Shown in pieces: positions 57,389-64,000 of a DNA stretch of 64,000 nt. Position 1 is the stretch's first letter. Each line of letters opens with the position of its first letter. Under the pieces are notes generated by a model that was not told where the DNA came from, ran no database searches, and saw only the letters and a list, made by a program, of their open reading frames with translations. A program made the translations under genes and the position numbers. The DNA lies in assembly GCA_032161045.1 (NCBI GenBank), contig JAVHTH010000013.1; one strand, 5' to 3'. This DNA comes from Fervidibacter sinensis (lineage in GTDB: Bacteria > Armatimonadota > Fervidibacteria > Fervidibacterales > Fervidibacteraceae).

Positions 57389-59077
57389 TCACATCGCTTC
57401 TGGTGCGCTAATCCCAAGCAAGGTCAGAGTGTTGCGCAAAGTCACTTGCGTTGCCTTGACGAGAGCCAACCTTGCGGCGCTGAGTTTCACATCTTCGCCG
57501 AGGACTCTGCATCGCTCGTAGAAATCGTGAAATCGGTCTGCAACTTGGATGCTGAATTGGGTGAGCAAGTGAGGCGAGAATTTCTCCGCCGCTTCTTTGA
57601 CCAATTCCGGGAACCGCGCGATGACTTTCATCAGCCGCCGTTCGGATTCGTCGGTTAGTAATTGAAGGTCGGCGTTTTTGTATTCCGGCAAGGCAGGATG
57701 CTGCCGCTTCTCTGCTTCGCGGAAAATGCTGCAGCATCTGGCATGGGCATACTGGACATAGTAAACGGGGTTCTCCTGAGACTGCTTGACTGCGAGGTCA
57801 AGGTCAATGTCCAAATGGGTGTCAGCGCTTCGCATTAGCAAGAAGAAGCGGGCTGCGTCTTTGCCAATCCAATCTAACAAATCGTCAAGGGAAACGATTT
57901 CACCCGCTCGCTTGCTGAGCCTGACAGTTTCTCCACCTTTAACCAGCCTGACAAGTTGGTAGAGCACGACTTTGAGCCATTCTTCATCTTGCTCTATCCC
58001 CAATGCCTTCAATGCTGCGTGCATTCTCGGGACATGTCCATGATGGTCAGCGCCCCAAACATCAACGACAAAGGCGTAGCCTCGTTCGTGCTTGTAAAGG
58101 TGATAGGCGATGTCCGATGCGAAATAAGTTGGCGCTCCAGTCCGCCTGACGATAACCTCGTCCTTCAGATCTCCAAAGTCAGTTGTCCTCATCCAAAGCG
58201 CTTCCTCTGCCTCATATGTCAAACCTTTCTGCTTGAGCAACTCAATTGTCTCCGCCACTCGCCCACTGTCGTAAAGCCACTGTTCGCTCACCCAGTTGTC
58301 GTAGGTGATTCCGAACCGCTCTAAGACAGATTTGTGTTGGGCGACAATTTTTTCGCGAGCCAATTCAAAGAACTTTCGCCTTCGTTCCTCCGGCGGTAGG
58401 TCAACGAAGGCGTTACCATACTCGTTGACAATTTCTCTCGCCAACTCAACCACATACTCGCCCTTGTAGCCTTCTTCAGGGAACGGGACATCGTAGCCGA
58501 GCAATTGCAGGTATCTCGCCTCAAGGGACTCACCGAAGTTTTGCACTTGGGTTGACATGGTGACATCGTTGATGTAGTATTCGCGCTCAACTTTGTAGCC
58601 GATCGCTGAGAGCAAGTTAGCAATTGCGTCCCCTAAAGCACCACCGCGAGCGTTACCGATTTGTAACGGTCCCGTCGGGTTTGCGCTGACGAACTCAACT
58701 TGAACCTTTTTGCCTTGACCGATATCCCAGTGCCCAAATTTTTCATCTCGCTCAATTGCTTCCTTCACAGCCTCGTGAAGCCAATCGTCTGTCAAGGTGA
58801 AGTTGATGAAGCCGGGAGGGGCGACTTCCGCCTTGCGCACGATGTCGTTGGGAGGCAGGTGCTGAACAATTGCGTTGGCAATTTCCATCGGGTTTTTGCC
58901 CATCGGGCGAGCCAACACCATTGCGATGTTGGTGGCGAAATCGCCGAACTCTTCCTGTGGCGGCGGTTCAAGGATGAAATTGGGCAATTCCTGTCGCTCA
59001 GGCAAAGCACCTCTTTTCATCGCCTCATCAACTGCTTGTTTCACCAAAGCAAAAAGTTGTTCCCTAACCTGCCTCAA
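57389..59077 (-). CDS. argS: Arginyl-tRNA synthetase
   Basis: 562 residues of class I ArgRS. N-terminal tRNA D-loop domain, signature 'FVSANPTGPLQIGNARGGALGD' (HIGH equivalent; His is Gln139), 'HHGHVPRMHAALKALG', 'VKGGETVRLSKRAGEIVSLDDLL' (KMSKS equivalent) and the C-terminal anticodon-binding domain ('YYVQYAHARCCSI'). It begins with TTG at 59077, with GAGGTGA upstream. It follows 35 bp after the CBS-DUF1385 gene on the same strand, so the two likely form an operon. Confidence 0.95.
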   Translation of the reverse strand: MRQVREQLFALVKQAVDEAMKRGALPERQELPNFILEPPPQEEFGDFATNIAMVLARPMGKNPMEIANAIVQHLPPNDIVRKAEVAPPGFINFTLTDDWLHEAVKEAIERDEKFGHWDIGQGKKVQVEFVSANPTGPLQIGNARGGALGDAIANLLSAIGYKVEREYYINDVTMSTQVQNFGESLEARYLQLLGYDVPFPEEGYKGEYVVELAREIVNEYGNAFVDLPPEERRRKFFELAREKIVAQHKSVLERFGITYDNWVSEQWLYDSGRVAETIELLKQKGLTYEAEEALWMRTTDFGDLKDEVIVRRTGAPTYFASDIAYHLYKHERGYAFVVDVWGADHHGHVPRMHAALKALGIEQDEEWLKVVLYQLVRLVKGGETVRLSKRAGEIVSLDDLLDWIGKDAARFFLLMRSADTHLDIDLDLAVKQSQENPVYYVQYAHARCCSIFREAEKRQHPALPEYKNADLQLLTDESERRLMKVIARFPELVKEAAEKFSPHLLTQFSIQVADRFHDFYERCRVLGEDVKLSAARLALVKATQVTLRNTLTLLGISAPEAM

Positions 59078-59112
59078 TTTGGGTCACCTCGCCGTCAAGG
59101 TTTGAGTCGGCA

Positions 59113-60261
59113 TTAGAAGAGAAATCGGGGAAAACCGAAGGCGTTGGCTATTTGATTGACGCCCCAAAGGGTAATCCATGCACCCGACAAAACCTGCAAG
59201 AAGCCCATGTTCCAAATTTGCCCGATCAAAGGCAATGGACGGAACGGTTGATGCTGGAACCTCATCAGCAATTCCTCACCCGCTTTCAAACCGCTGCGAA
59301 GTTGATGTGGCTTCGGTCTCTTGACAGTGAAAATTCGTTGCAGCCACATACCCAATTGGCGCCAGAAGAACGCAGCGACGACGACCAACGCAATTTTGGC
59401 ACTTATTGAGATGTTGCTGATCAAAGCGGTGCTAACCAAGATGAAAAGTGCCGCTAAGTTCGTCCCACACCTTGGGTGCTCAAGGGGCATCCGAGATACC
59501 GCTTCAGGGGTCAAATCTTCACCTTGCTCAATGGCGTGGACGACTTGGTGCTCAGCACCATGATAACCTGTCAAGGGGAGCAACTTCATCAGGATGAAGA
59601 AAAGCAAAATTTCCACCCAAGGCATGATGTCCAGCAAGAAGGTAAAAGGCGGCACTCCCAAACCCATCAGATAAGGGGTGAAGAACCCTGACCCATACGA
59701 AGTTCCGAAAATCGGGCGCGAGAAAACATCAACAAAGAAAAGCCCTGTCAAAACCAACACCCTCGCGAGAACCAAACAAGCAGCCATAACGAAACCGGTA
59801 GTGACAAGTGCGAAATCCCCTACACCGCCCCGGTGAGTTCCTGTGGTCAAGTAGACCCCAAAGGGCGTTGCCATCCCGCCAATGCGTTGGGGTCTCAAAC
59901 CTCTCAACAAGGCGCTCACCACATCTGCCCTCGTCACCATCCCCCGCAACTTCCCGTCCATGCCGACAATCGGCAGCGCTGGCAAACCTTGCGACTTCAT
60001 CAACCAAGCGGCGTATGAAAGGGGTGTGTCGGGAGAGATCGGTGAGACTACAGGTCGCATCAAGTCACCTACCTGCAACTCGCGGTGAGAGTTAAGGGAC
60101 ACGGAAAGGAGGGTTTCCTCGTCAATCATGCCCACGACCATGCCATCCTGCATGACAGGCAGGATTGGGCATCCAGACTTTCTAATCGCTTCCGCTGCCT
60201 TACCTACCGAATCCGTCACTTGAACGACTGGACACGGGCGAACTATATCGCCAACTCGCAT
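59113..60261 (-). CDS. CBS-pair and DUF1385 fusion membrane protein
   Basis: 382 residues. Two CBS domains come first (residues ~1-120: 'VGDIVRPCPVVQVTDSVGKAAEAIRKSGCPILPV' and 'VGDLMRPVVSPISPDTPLSYAAWLMKSQGLPALPIV'), then a DUF1385 domain with helices, 'LTGYHGAEHQVVHAIEQGEDLTPEAVSRMPLEHPRCGTNLAALFIL', the DUF1385 signature. DUF1385 proteins normally lack CBS domains, which bind adenosyl ligands, so this suggests nucleotide control. Upstream of argS. Confidence 0.88.
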   Translation of the reverse strand: MRVGDIVRPCPVVQVTDSVGKAAEAIRKSGCPILPVMQDGMVVGMIDEETLLSVSLNSHRELQVGDLMRPVVSPISPDTPLSYAAWLMKSQGLPALPIVGMDGKLRGMVTRADVVSALLRGLRPQRIGGMATPFGVYLTTGTHRGGVGDFALVTTGFVMAACLVLARVLVLTGLFFVDVFSRPIFGTSYGSGFFTPYLMGLGVPPFTFLLDIMPWVEILLFFILMKLLPLTGYHGAEHQVVHAIEQGEDLTPEAVSRMPLEHPRCGTNLAALFILVSTALISNISISAKIALVVVAAFFWRQLGMWLQRIFTVKRPKPHQLRSGLKAGEELLMRFQHQPFRPLPLIGQIWNMGFLQVLSGAWITLWGVNQIANAFGFPRFLF

Positions 60262-60609
60262 TTCCTTTCATCACCTTTGCAAAGGCACTAACTTGGACGC
60301 GCAAGAGCGTCAATGGTCACTATCAATTTTGCAACACCCGCTATTGCGATGACATCAAAATGTGCTAAAATTTTGCGACGCCGTTCGCCAGTTTGGGCTC
60401 TTCCCCTTCTCGGCTGTGAATGCATTTAGTTCGGGAAGCAGATTTCCGCCGATAGAAAATCGGCGCTCAGAAAATTTCGTCAACGGCTGCGGGCTAAAGC
60501 CCGTAGCGTGAATTGTTGCGACAAGATTTGTTTCGCCAACGCACAACGCTGAACGCTCAACTCATTTCAAAAACCAAACTCACACAACCGTTGAAGGAGG
60601 TCAAAAGCC
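60262..60609. other. Divergent intergenic region between the CBS-DUF1385 and L28 genes
   Basis: Holds GCCGATAGAAAATCGGC (60448-60464), GCTGCGGGCTAAAGCCCGTA (from 60486) and AACGC heptamers (60541-60563). TTGCGA (60344-60349), a 16-bp spacer and TAAAAT (60366-60371) form a possible but weak plus-strand promoter for rpmB, 240 bp from the start. No gene. Confidence 0.5.
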
Positions 60610-60798
60610 ATGTGGCGCTGCGAAATTTGCGGCAAAAGCGGGATGAACAGTTACCGAGTCAGCCACTCAAACAAGCACACGAAAGTTTGGCTCAGGGCAA
60701 ATATCCAGAAAATCCGTGTCCGCGTTAACGGTGGCGTCAGGAGGATGAAAGTTTGCACTTCGTGCCTCAAAAAGGGCAAAGTCGTTAAGGCTGTTTGA
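60610..60798 (+). CDS. rpmB: 50S ribosomal protein L28
   Basis: 62 residues: 'WRCEICGKSGMNSYRVSHSNKHTKVWLRANIQKIRV' and 'MKVCTSCLKKGKVVKA'. Two CxxC pairs (C4/C7 and C50/C53) make it the zinc-binding form of L28. GAAGGAGG precedes the ATG. It is the only ribosomal protein gene in the window and converges with the GDSL gene at 18 bp. Confidence 0.93.
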   Translation: MWRCEICGKSGMNSYRVSHSNKHTKVWLRANIQKIRVRVNGGVRRMKVCTSCLKKGKVVKAV

Positions 60799-60816
60799 AA
60801 CCCGGGTGAAAGCGGC

Positions 60817-62856
60817 TTAGCGGAACTCGTGAGCACCGATGTCAGGTTTTGAACCTCGCGGTTTGCCGTCAATGTCGTCTTTAACTTCAGCCAGCGGCAT
60901 GGCTTTGTCAATCGCGTCAACCGCGCTTGCGGTCAGCCTCAAGTTGCCTCTTGTGGCATCCACGAAAGCGTGGCTGTAATCGGGCACGACCAAGTTGTTC
61001 AGCAAAACCATTTTGCTGCTTGACTCGTTTTTAATTGGTGGACCGCTGAGCAGGTTATTCACGACCCGAAGCCCTTCATTGTCGTGAACGAGCCTAATGA
61101 GCCGACCGAGTTTGTTCGTTGGGTCGTGGATAGTGTTGTGGGCGATGAGACAGTCCCTTGTGTAGTCGGCGACTATGCCGGATTCGGGACAGCGCACAAT
61201 GAAATTGTTGCGGACGATAATGCGGGTGCAATGGATTTCAATGTCTGGTGGCTTCCATGAGTTGCCCAAGGCAATCCCCACATCGCAGTCAATGATGATG
61301 TTGCGCTCAACGATGCAATCTCGGCTATCGTGCCAAAGGAAAATCGCACCGCGACCTTCGCGGGTTCGCCCTTGGATGCCCACGAAGACATTGTCACTGA
61401 TGACCCAACCTTGCGCGAACATGACATCAATTCCACCGATGTAGTTGCCGTTGAAAGTTTGCGGGTTGTCGGTGGGGTCATCTTCAAAGGTTTTCGCTCG
61501 GTCGTTGACGAAAACGCAATATTGGATGCGACAGCCGGTCGGTCGCGGGACATTCGGCGGCACACGCACGCCTTTAACTCCTCGCTGCCAAACATTTCGG
61601 ATGATGCAGTTGTAGATGGTGACCCGATGGACACCTGTGTCGGTGTCAAGTTTGATTCCGTTCCAACGGACATTTTGAACTGTCAAGTCAGCGATTGTGA
61701 CATCGGAGCAACCCGTTACGGCGAGCAACTCGCCAAGTTGATGTTTCCCACCGTCCAAAATGACTCTTTCTCGGTTCCCGCTTTCGCTTCGGAGCGTGAT
61801 TCCGTCCTTGCGAATTTCAAGCCGACGGGGCAAGTAGTAGTGACCGTCAGCGAGCAAGATCGTTGTGTTCGGCTCAGCCTTTTCAACTGCCTCAAAAAGT
61901 TCGCTGACCGAGGTCACGCGAATAACCTTGCCTTTCGGTGGCGGGAGCGGAGGTGCTTTGGGCATCCAATTTTGAAAAGCCAAATCAGAGGGCTTAAGTG
62001 TCCCCTGCAACTCGCCTTCGTTCGCCAAAAGCACTTTTTCAATCACCTCAGCATACTTGAGCAGCACAAGGTAGTTCCGCAGCGAATAGCCATTGCACCT
62101 CAGTGCTTCTTCCGAGTAATCGTCGCGATACTTTGTTGGATGGCTCGGGTGAACTCCGTCGCGCGATATCAGCGTCGGAACATCGTAACCTTCAAATCCG
62201 CTGAACTTCTCCGAACTTCCATCCCAATCGTGAGGTCGCCGCTTCAAGATTTCGGCGTGGTAATCAATGAGCGGGACTTTCAGTTCTGCCGCAACCTGTC
62301 GTGCCGCTTCGGCGAAGGCTGCAGACTTCTCAACGAAACCGCTGCGCGGTGGAATCGTGCTGAGAATCACGACCGTCCCATTGTCAAGACACTTTTGCAC
62401 GAGTGCTTTCAATTGAGCGCGATACTCGTCAACGGAAACATGGGTCAAGTCGTTCGTGCCGAACATGATGAGCGCGACTTCTGGATTAAGCCTTTTCAGC
62501 CAGTTGTCAACATTCTCAAGCGCCCACTTGACAGTTTTGCCACCATCGTTGCCGAATTCTGGTCCTTTCCAGCGCCAGCATTCAGGTCGCATATAGGAGT
62601 TGACGATTTTGAACGCCCGTTCCATTTCCGGAGGTGCATTCTTGCGGGCGTAAGGTAGCGGTGCCCAGAAAGCCATCGTGACAGTGATGGAGTCACCGAA
62701 CTGGGCGAATGTGCCTTTCTGTCCTGAGAAACGCCGGTGAATTTTCCGCATCGCCCCAACCCATTCCGGTTCCTCAAAGTTGAAAGTTTCTACCGTTGTC
62801 CCCACCAACGCAGTCATCAAAATCGCCAAGCCCATCCACCATCCAATGCCCCTCAT
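60817..62856 (-). CDS. Secreted GDSL/SGNH hydrolase fused to a right-handed beta-helix
   Basis: About 679 residues. A signal (GWWMGLAILMTALVG) leads into an SGNH domain: Ser56 in TFAQFGDSIT (block I), 'VALIMFGTNDLTH' (block III), 'RDGVHPSHPTKY' (block V Asp-His). From about residue 305 a pectate-lyase-like beta-helix follows ('EAVEKAEPNTTILLADGHYYLPRRLEIRKDGITLRSE', 'DCIVERNIIIDCDVGIALGN', 'DCLIAHNTIHDP'). Possibly a pectin or glycan esterase joined to a polysaccharide-binding or cleaving helix. Start 62856 is the first ATG with a signal peptide; upstream frame is shadow. Confidence 0.88.
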   Translation of the reverse strand: MRGIGWWMGLAILMTALVGTTVETFNFEEPEWVGAMRKIHRRFSGQKGTFAQFGDSITVTMAFWAPLPYARKNAPPEMERAFKIVNSYMRPECWRWKGPEFGNDGGKTVKWALENVDNWLKRLNPEVALIMFGTNDLTHVSVDEYRAQLKALVQKCLDNGTVVILSTIPPRSGFVEKSAAFAEAARQVAAELKVPLIDYHAEILKRRPHDWDGSSEKFSGFEGYDVPTLISRDGVHPSHPTKYRDDYSEEALRCNGYSLRNYLVLLKYAEVIEKVLLANEGELQGTLKPSDLAFQNWMPKAPPLPPPKGKVIRVTSVSELFEAVEKAEPNTTILLADGHYYLPRRLEIRKDGITLRSESGNRERVILDGGKHQLGELLAVTGCSDVTIADLTVQNVRWNGIKLDTDTGVHRVTIYNCIIRNVWQRGVKGVRVPPNVPRPTGCRIQYCVFVNDRAKTFEDDPTDNPQTFNGNYIGGIDVMFAQGWVISDNVFVGIQGRTREGRGAIFLWHDSRDCIVERNIIIDCDVGIALGNSWKPPDIEIHCTRIIVRNNFIVRCPESGIVADYTRDCLIAHNTIHDPTNKLGRLIRLVHDNEGLRVVNNLLSGPPIKNESSSKMVLLNNLVVPDYSHAFVDATRGNLRLTASAVDAIDKAMPLAEVKDDIDGKPRGSKPDIGAHEFR

Positions 62857-63060
62857 GGCTTGTTCACCCGTCTCTAATTTTGCCGCACAACTTGAAACCA
62901 AAGTTTGAGTTACTCGGCGCTTTGTGCGCATCCTTTTCCCGTTTCGTGCATCAATGACGGTGGGCGCAAGCGAAAGACGCTCGCGCCTAAGCGAAAACCA
63001 AAAGGGTGCGGGGTTAACAAGTTCCCCCCGCACAAATCCTGAGAACGGAGGAGATGTCGT

Positions 63061-63888
63061 ATGGCTCTTTTGAGCGAACGCGACCGAAGGAAACTTGAGG
63101 AAATCTTCCGCAGCCGGCTGGTCAATCCGGTCAAACTCGTCCTTTTTACGCAAAAGCAAAGTCTTGTCTGGACACCTTGGAATCAGCCCTGCCAATTCTG
63201 CAAAGAAACGGAACAACTGGTGCGAGAACTGGCTCAGATATCACCCTTGATTGAAGCGGAGATTCACGATATTGACGAAGAGAGCGAATTGGCTGAGCAG
63301 TATGGTGTTGACAAGGTCCCTGCGCTTATTGTGACCAACGGCAATGGGCACACCAACATCCGCTTCTTCGGCATACCTGCAGGTTTGGAGTTCACGGCGT
63401 TGATTGAAGACATCTTGACAGTTTCTCAAGGCAGGACGAGCCTCAGCGAAGAAATTCGCGCGAAAATCAAGTCCATTGACAAGCCCGTTCACATCCAAGT
63501 TTTCGTCACCCCAACCTGCCCATACTGTCCGAGAGCGGTTCTGACCGCACACCAATTTGCTATGGAGAACCCCAACATCGTCGCTGACATGGTTGAAGCA
63601 ACCGAATTTCCTGAACTCGCAGAGCGCTACCATGTTTTTGCCGTCCCGAAAGTCGTCATCAACGATGTTGTCAGTTTTGAGGGTGCTTTGCCCGAACAAA
63701 TCTTTGCCCTGTATGTCCTCAAAGCCGTTGACCAACTAAGCGGCAAAGACGCCGACGAGTTTGACGCTGTTGATAGGCAATTGAGGGCAATGGCAGACGA
63801 CGAAGATTGGGACGACCACGAGCATCATCACCATCACGACCACGATGAGTTTGAGCACGAACATCACTTCCATCGTTACGAGCACTGA
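63061..63888 (+). CDS. Two-domain protein disulfide oxidoreductase with His-rich tail
   Basis: 275 residues of the PDO/glutaredoxin-like family: first thioredoxin fold with C44-Q-F-C47, second with C153-P-Y-C156 followed by the cis-Pro loop 'FAVPKVVINDVVSFEGALPE'. These proteins make or reduce disulfides in the cytoplasm, mainly in thermophiles. The last 25 residues hold 12 His (HEHHHHHDHDEFEHEHHFH region), an unusual likely metal-binding tail. GGAGGAGATGTCGT precedes the ATG. Confidence 0.92.
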   Translation: MALLSERDRRKLEEIFRSRLVNPVKLVLFTQKQSLVWTPWNQPCQFCKETEQLVRELAQISPLIEAEIHDIDEESELAEQYGVDKVPALIVTNGNGHTNIRFFGIPAGLEFTALIEDILTVSQGRTSLSEEIRAKIKSIDKPVHIQVFVTPTCPYCPRAVLTAHQFAMENPNIVADMVEATEFPELAERYHVFAVPKVVINDVVSFEGALPEQIFALYVLKAVDQLSGKDADEFDAVDRQLRAMADDEDWDDHEHHHHHDHDEFEHEHHFHRYEH

Positions 63889-63890
63889 TT

Positions 63891-63955
63891 CGGAGGGCAC
63901 GCCTCTGGCGTGCCGAATCTTCAACTTTGGTCGGGCGAATGCCCGACCTTCCAAA
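63891..63955 (+). repeat. GGAGGGCACGCC unit plus GGGCGAATGCCC palindrome
   Basis: CGGAGGGCACGCCTCTGGCG (from 63892) pairs with TGCC to form a hairpin; TCGGGCGAATGCCCGA follows at 63932-63947. Same pair as at 20430-20474 and close to 12935-12953. Confidence 0.7.
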
Positions 63956-63982
63956 ACTTTCGCAGGCAAGAGGTGATGCGGT

Positions 63983-64000
63983 ATGGTTGCGCCGATAAAT
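63983..64000 (+). CDS. Start of an unknown gene running off the window
   Basis: AAGAGGTGAT (63968-63977 area) precedes ATG 63983, followed by GTT GCG CCG ATA AAT (MVAPIN). This spacing resembles other starts here. Only six codons lie in the window; a thioredoxin-reductase-like partner would be reasonable next to a PDO gene but nothing shows it. Confidence 0.35.

Noticed and set aside
61330..62658. Plus-strand open frame of 442 codons
   Set aside because: It is antisense to the GDSL/beta-helix gene, has no ribosome binding site, and its translation has no recognisable domain or normal composition, while the other strand shows clear SGNH motifs.

Overview
The window (about 50% GC, dense, few overlaps) looks like a chromosomal segment of an uncultured, probably thermophilic, polysaccharide-degrading bacterium. 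The gene mix fits Armatimonadota of the Fervidibacter type best: DUF1559-type prepilins, large DUF6785/DUF6784-like membrane proteins, Gfo/Idh/MocA oxidoreductases, secreted glycosidase-, lyase- and GH172-like proteins, a two-domain protein disulfide oxidoreductase, and an EF-Tu with a four-cysteine insert. This assignment is inference from gene content, not from a marker phylogeny. No rRNA, tRNA, CRISPR array, transposase or phage gene was seen.

Layout. 1-8.8 kb: an aminotransferase tail, a hotdog thioesterase, a stand-alone tuf with a consensus promoter and a strong terminator, then a minus-strand block (DUF6785-like membrane protein, DUF456 protein, DUF433/PIN toxin-antitoxin pair, gamma-glutamyltransferase, discoidin-like protein). 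9-17 kb: small membrane protein, ribD, B12-binding radical SAM enzyme, nitroreductase, and a 1.38-kilo-residue secreted glycosidase-like protein. 17-27 kb: Gfo/Idh/MocA, two more DUF6785 paralogues, a clostripain-like protein with Ser in place of the catalytic Cys, and a DUF2703/permease pair separated by a decayed DUF4038 gene. 27-30 kb (minus) and 46.8-49.1 kb (plus): two pseudopilin clusters in which DUF1559-type prepilins alternate with tiny 'KEVPxW' single-helix proteins. 30-38 kb: a hybrid histidine kinase with an EF-hand loop, probably co-transcribed with a PL11 rhamnogalacturonan lyase, then a GH172/DUF2961 protein and HtpX. 38-46 kb: a candidate structured RNA, a MoxR-like ATPase, Gfo/Idh/MocA, DUF502, a Crp/Fnr regulator, a GT-C-like membrane protein, an orphan RbsC-type permease and a D-threonine-aldolase-like enzyme. 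48-64 kb: a LacI regulator with a matching palindrome at the pilin promoter, a secreted esterase, Gfo/Idh/MocA, a Memo-lipoprotein-PfkB operon, pyrF, argS with a CBS-DUF1385 membrane protein, rpmB, a GDSL/beta-helix fusion and a His-tailed disulfide oxidoreductase.

The most unusual property is the repeat load. At least six families recur: hairpins of the TAGGGC-CGGTTTTA-CCG-GCCG type, TAGGGGCAGAT-type palindromes, CGGGCTAAA-CCCG palindromes, a GGAGGGCGAGGCTCCTGCCGAGCC-like unit that also forms loose 44-70 bp arrays, and 7-bp and 8-bp tandem repeats. The 7-bp repeat (core GGGAC) lies in frame inside protein-coding genes at six places, and in one gene three families are stacked inside the reading frame. 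Between htpX and the MoxR operon lies a separate 103-nt element able to form a 20-bp helix with two bulges enclosing further hairpins, ending in a T-run; it is the best candidate here for an undescribed RNA.
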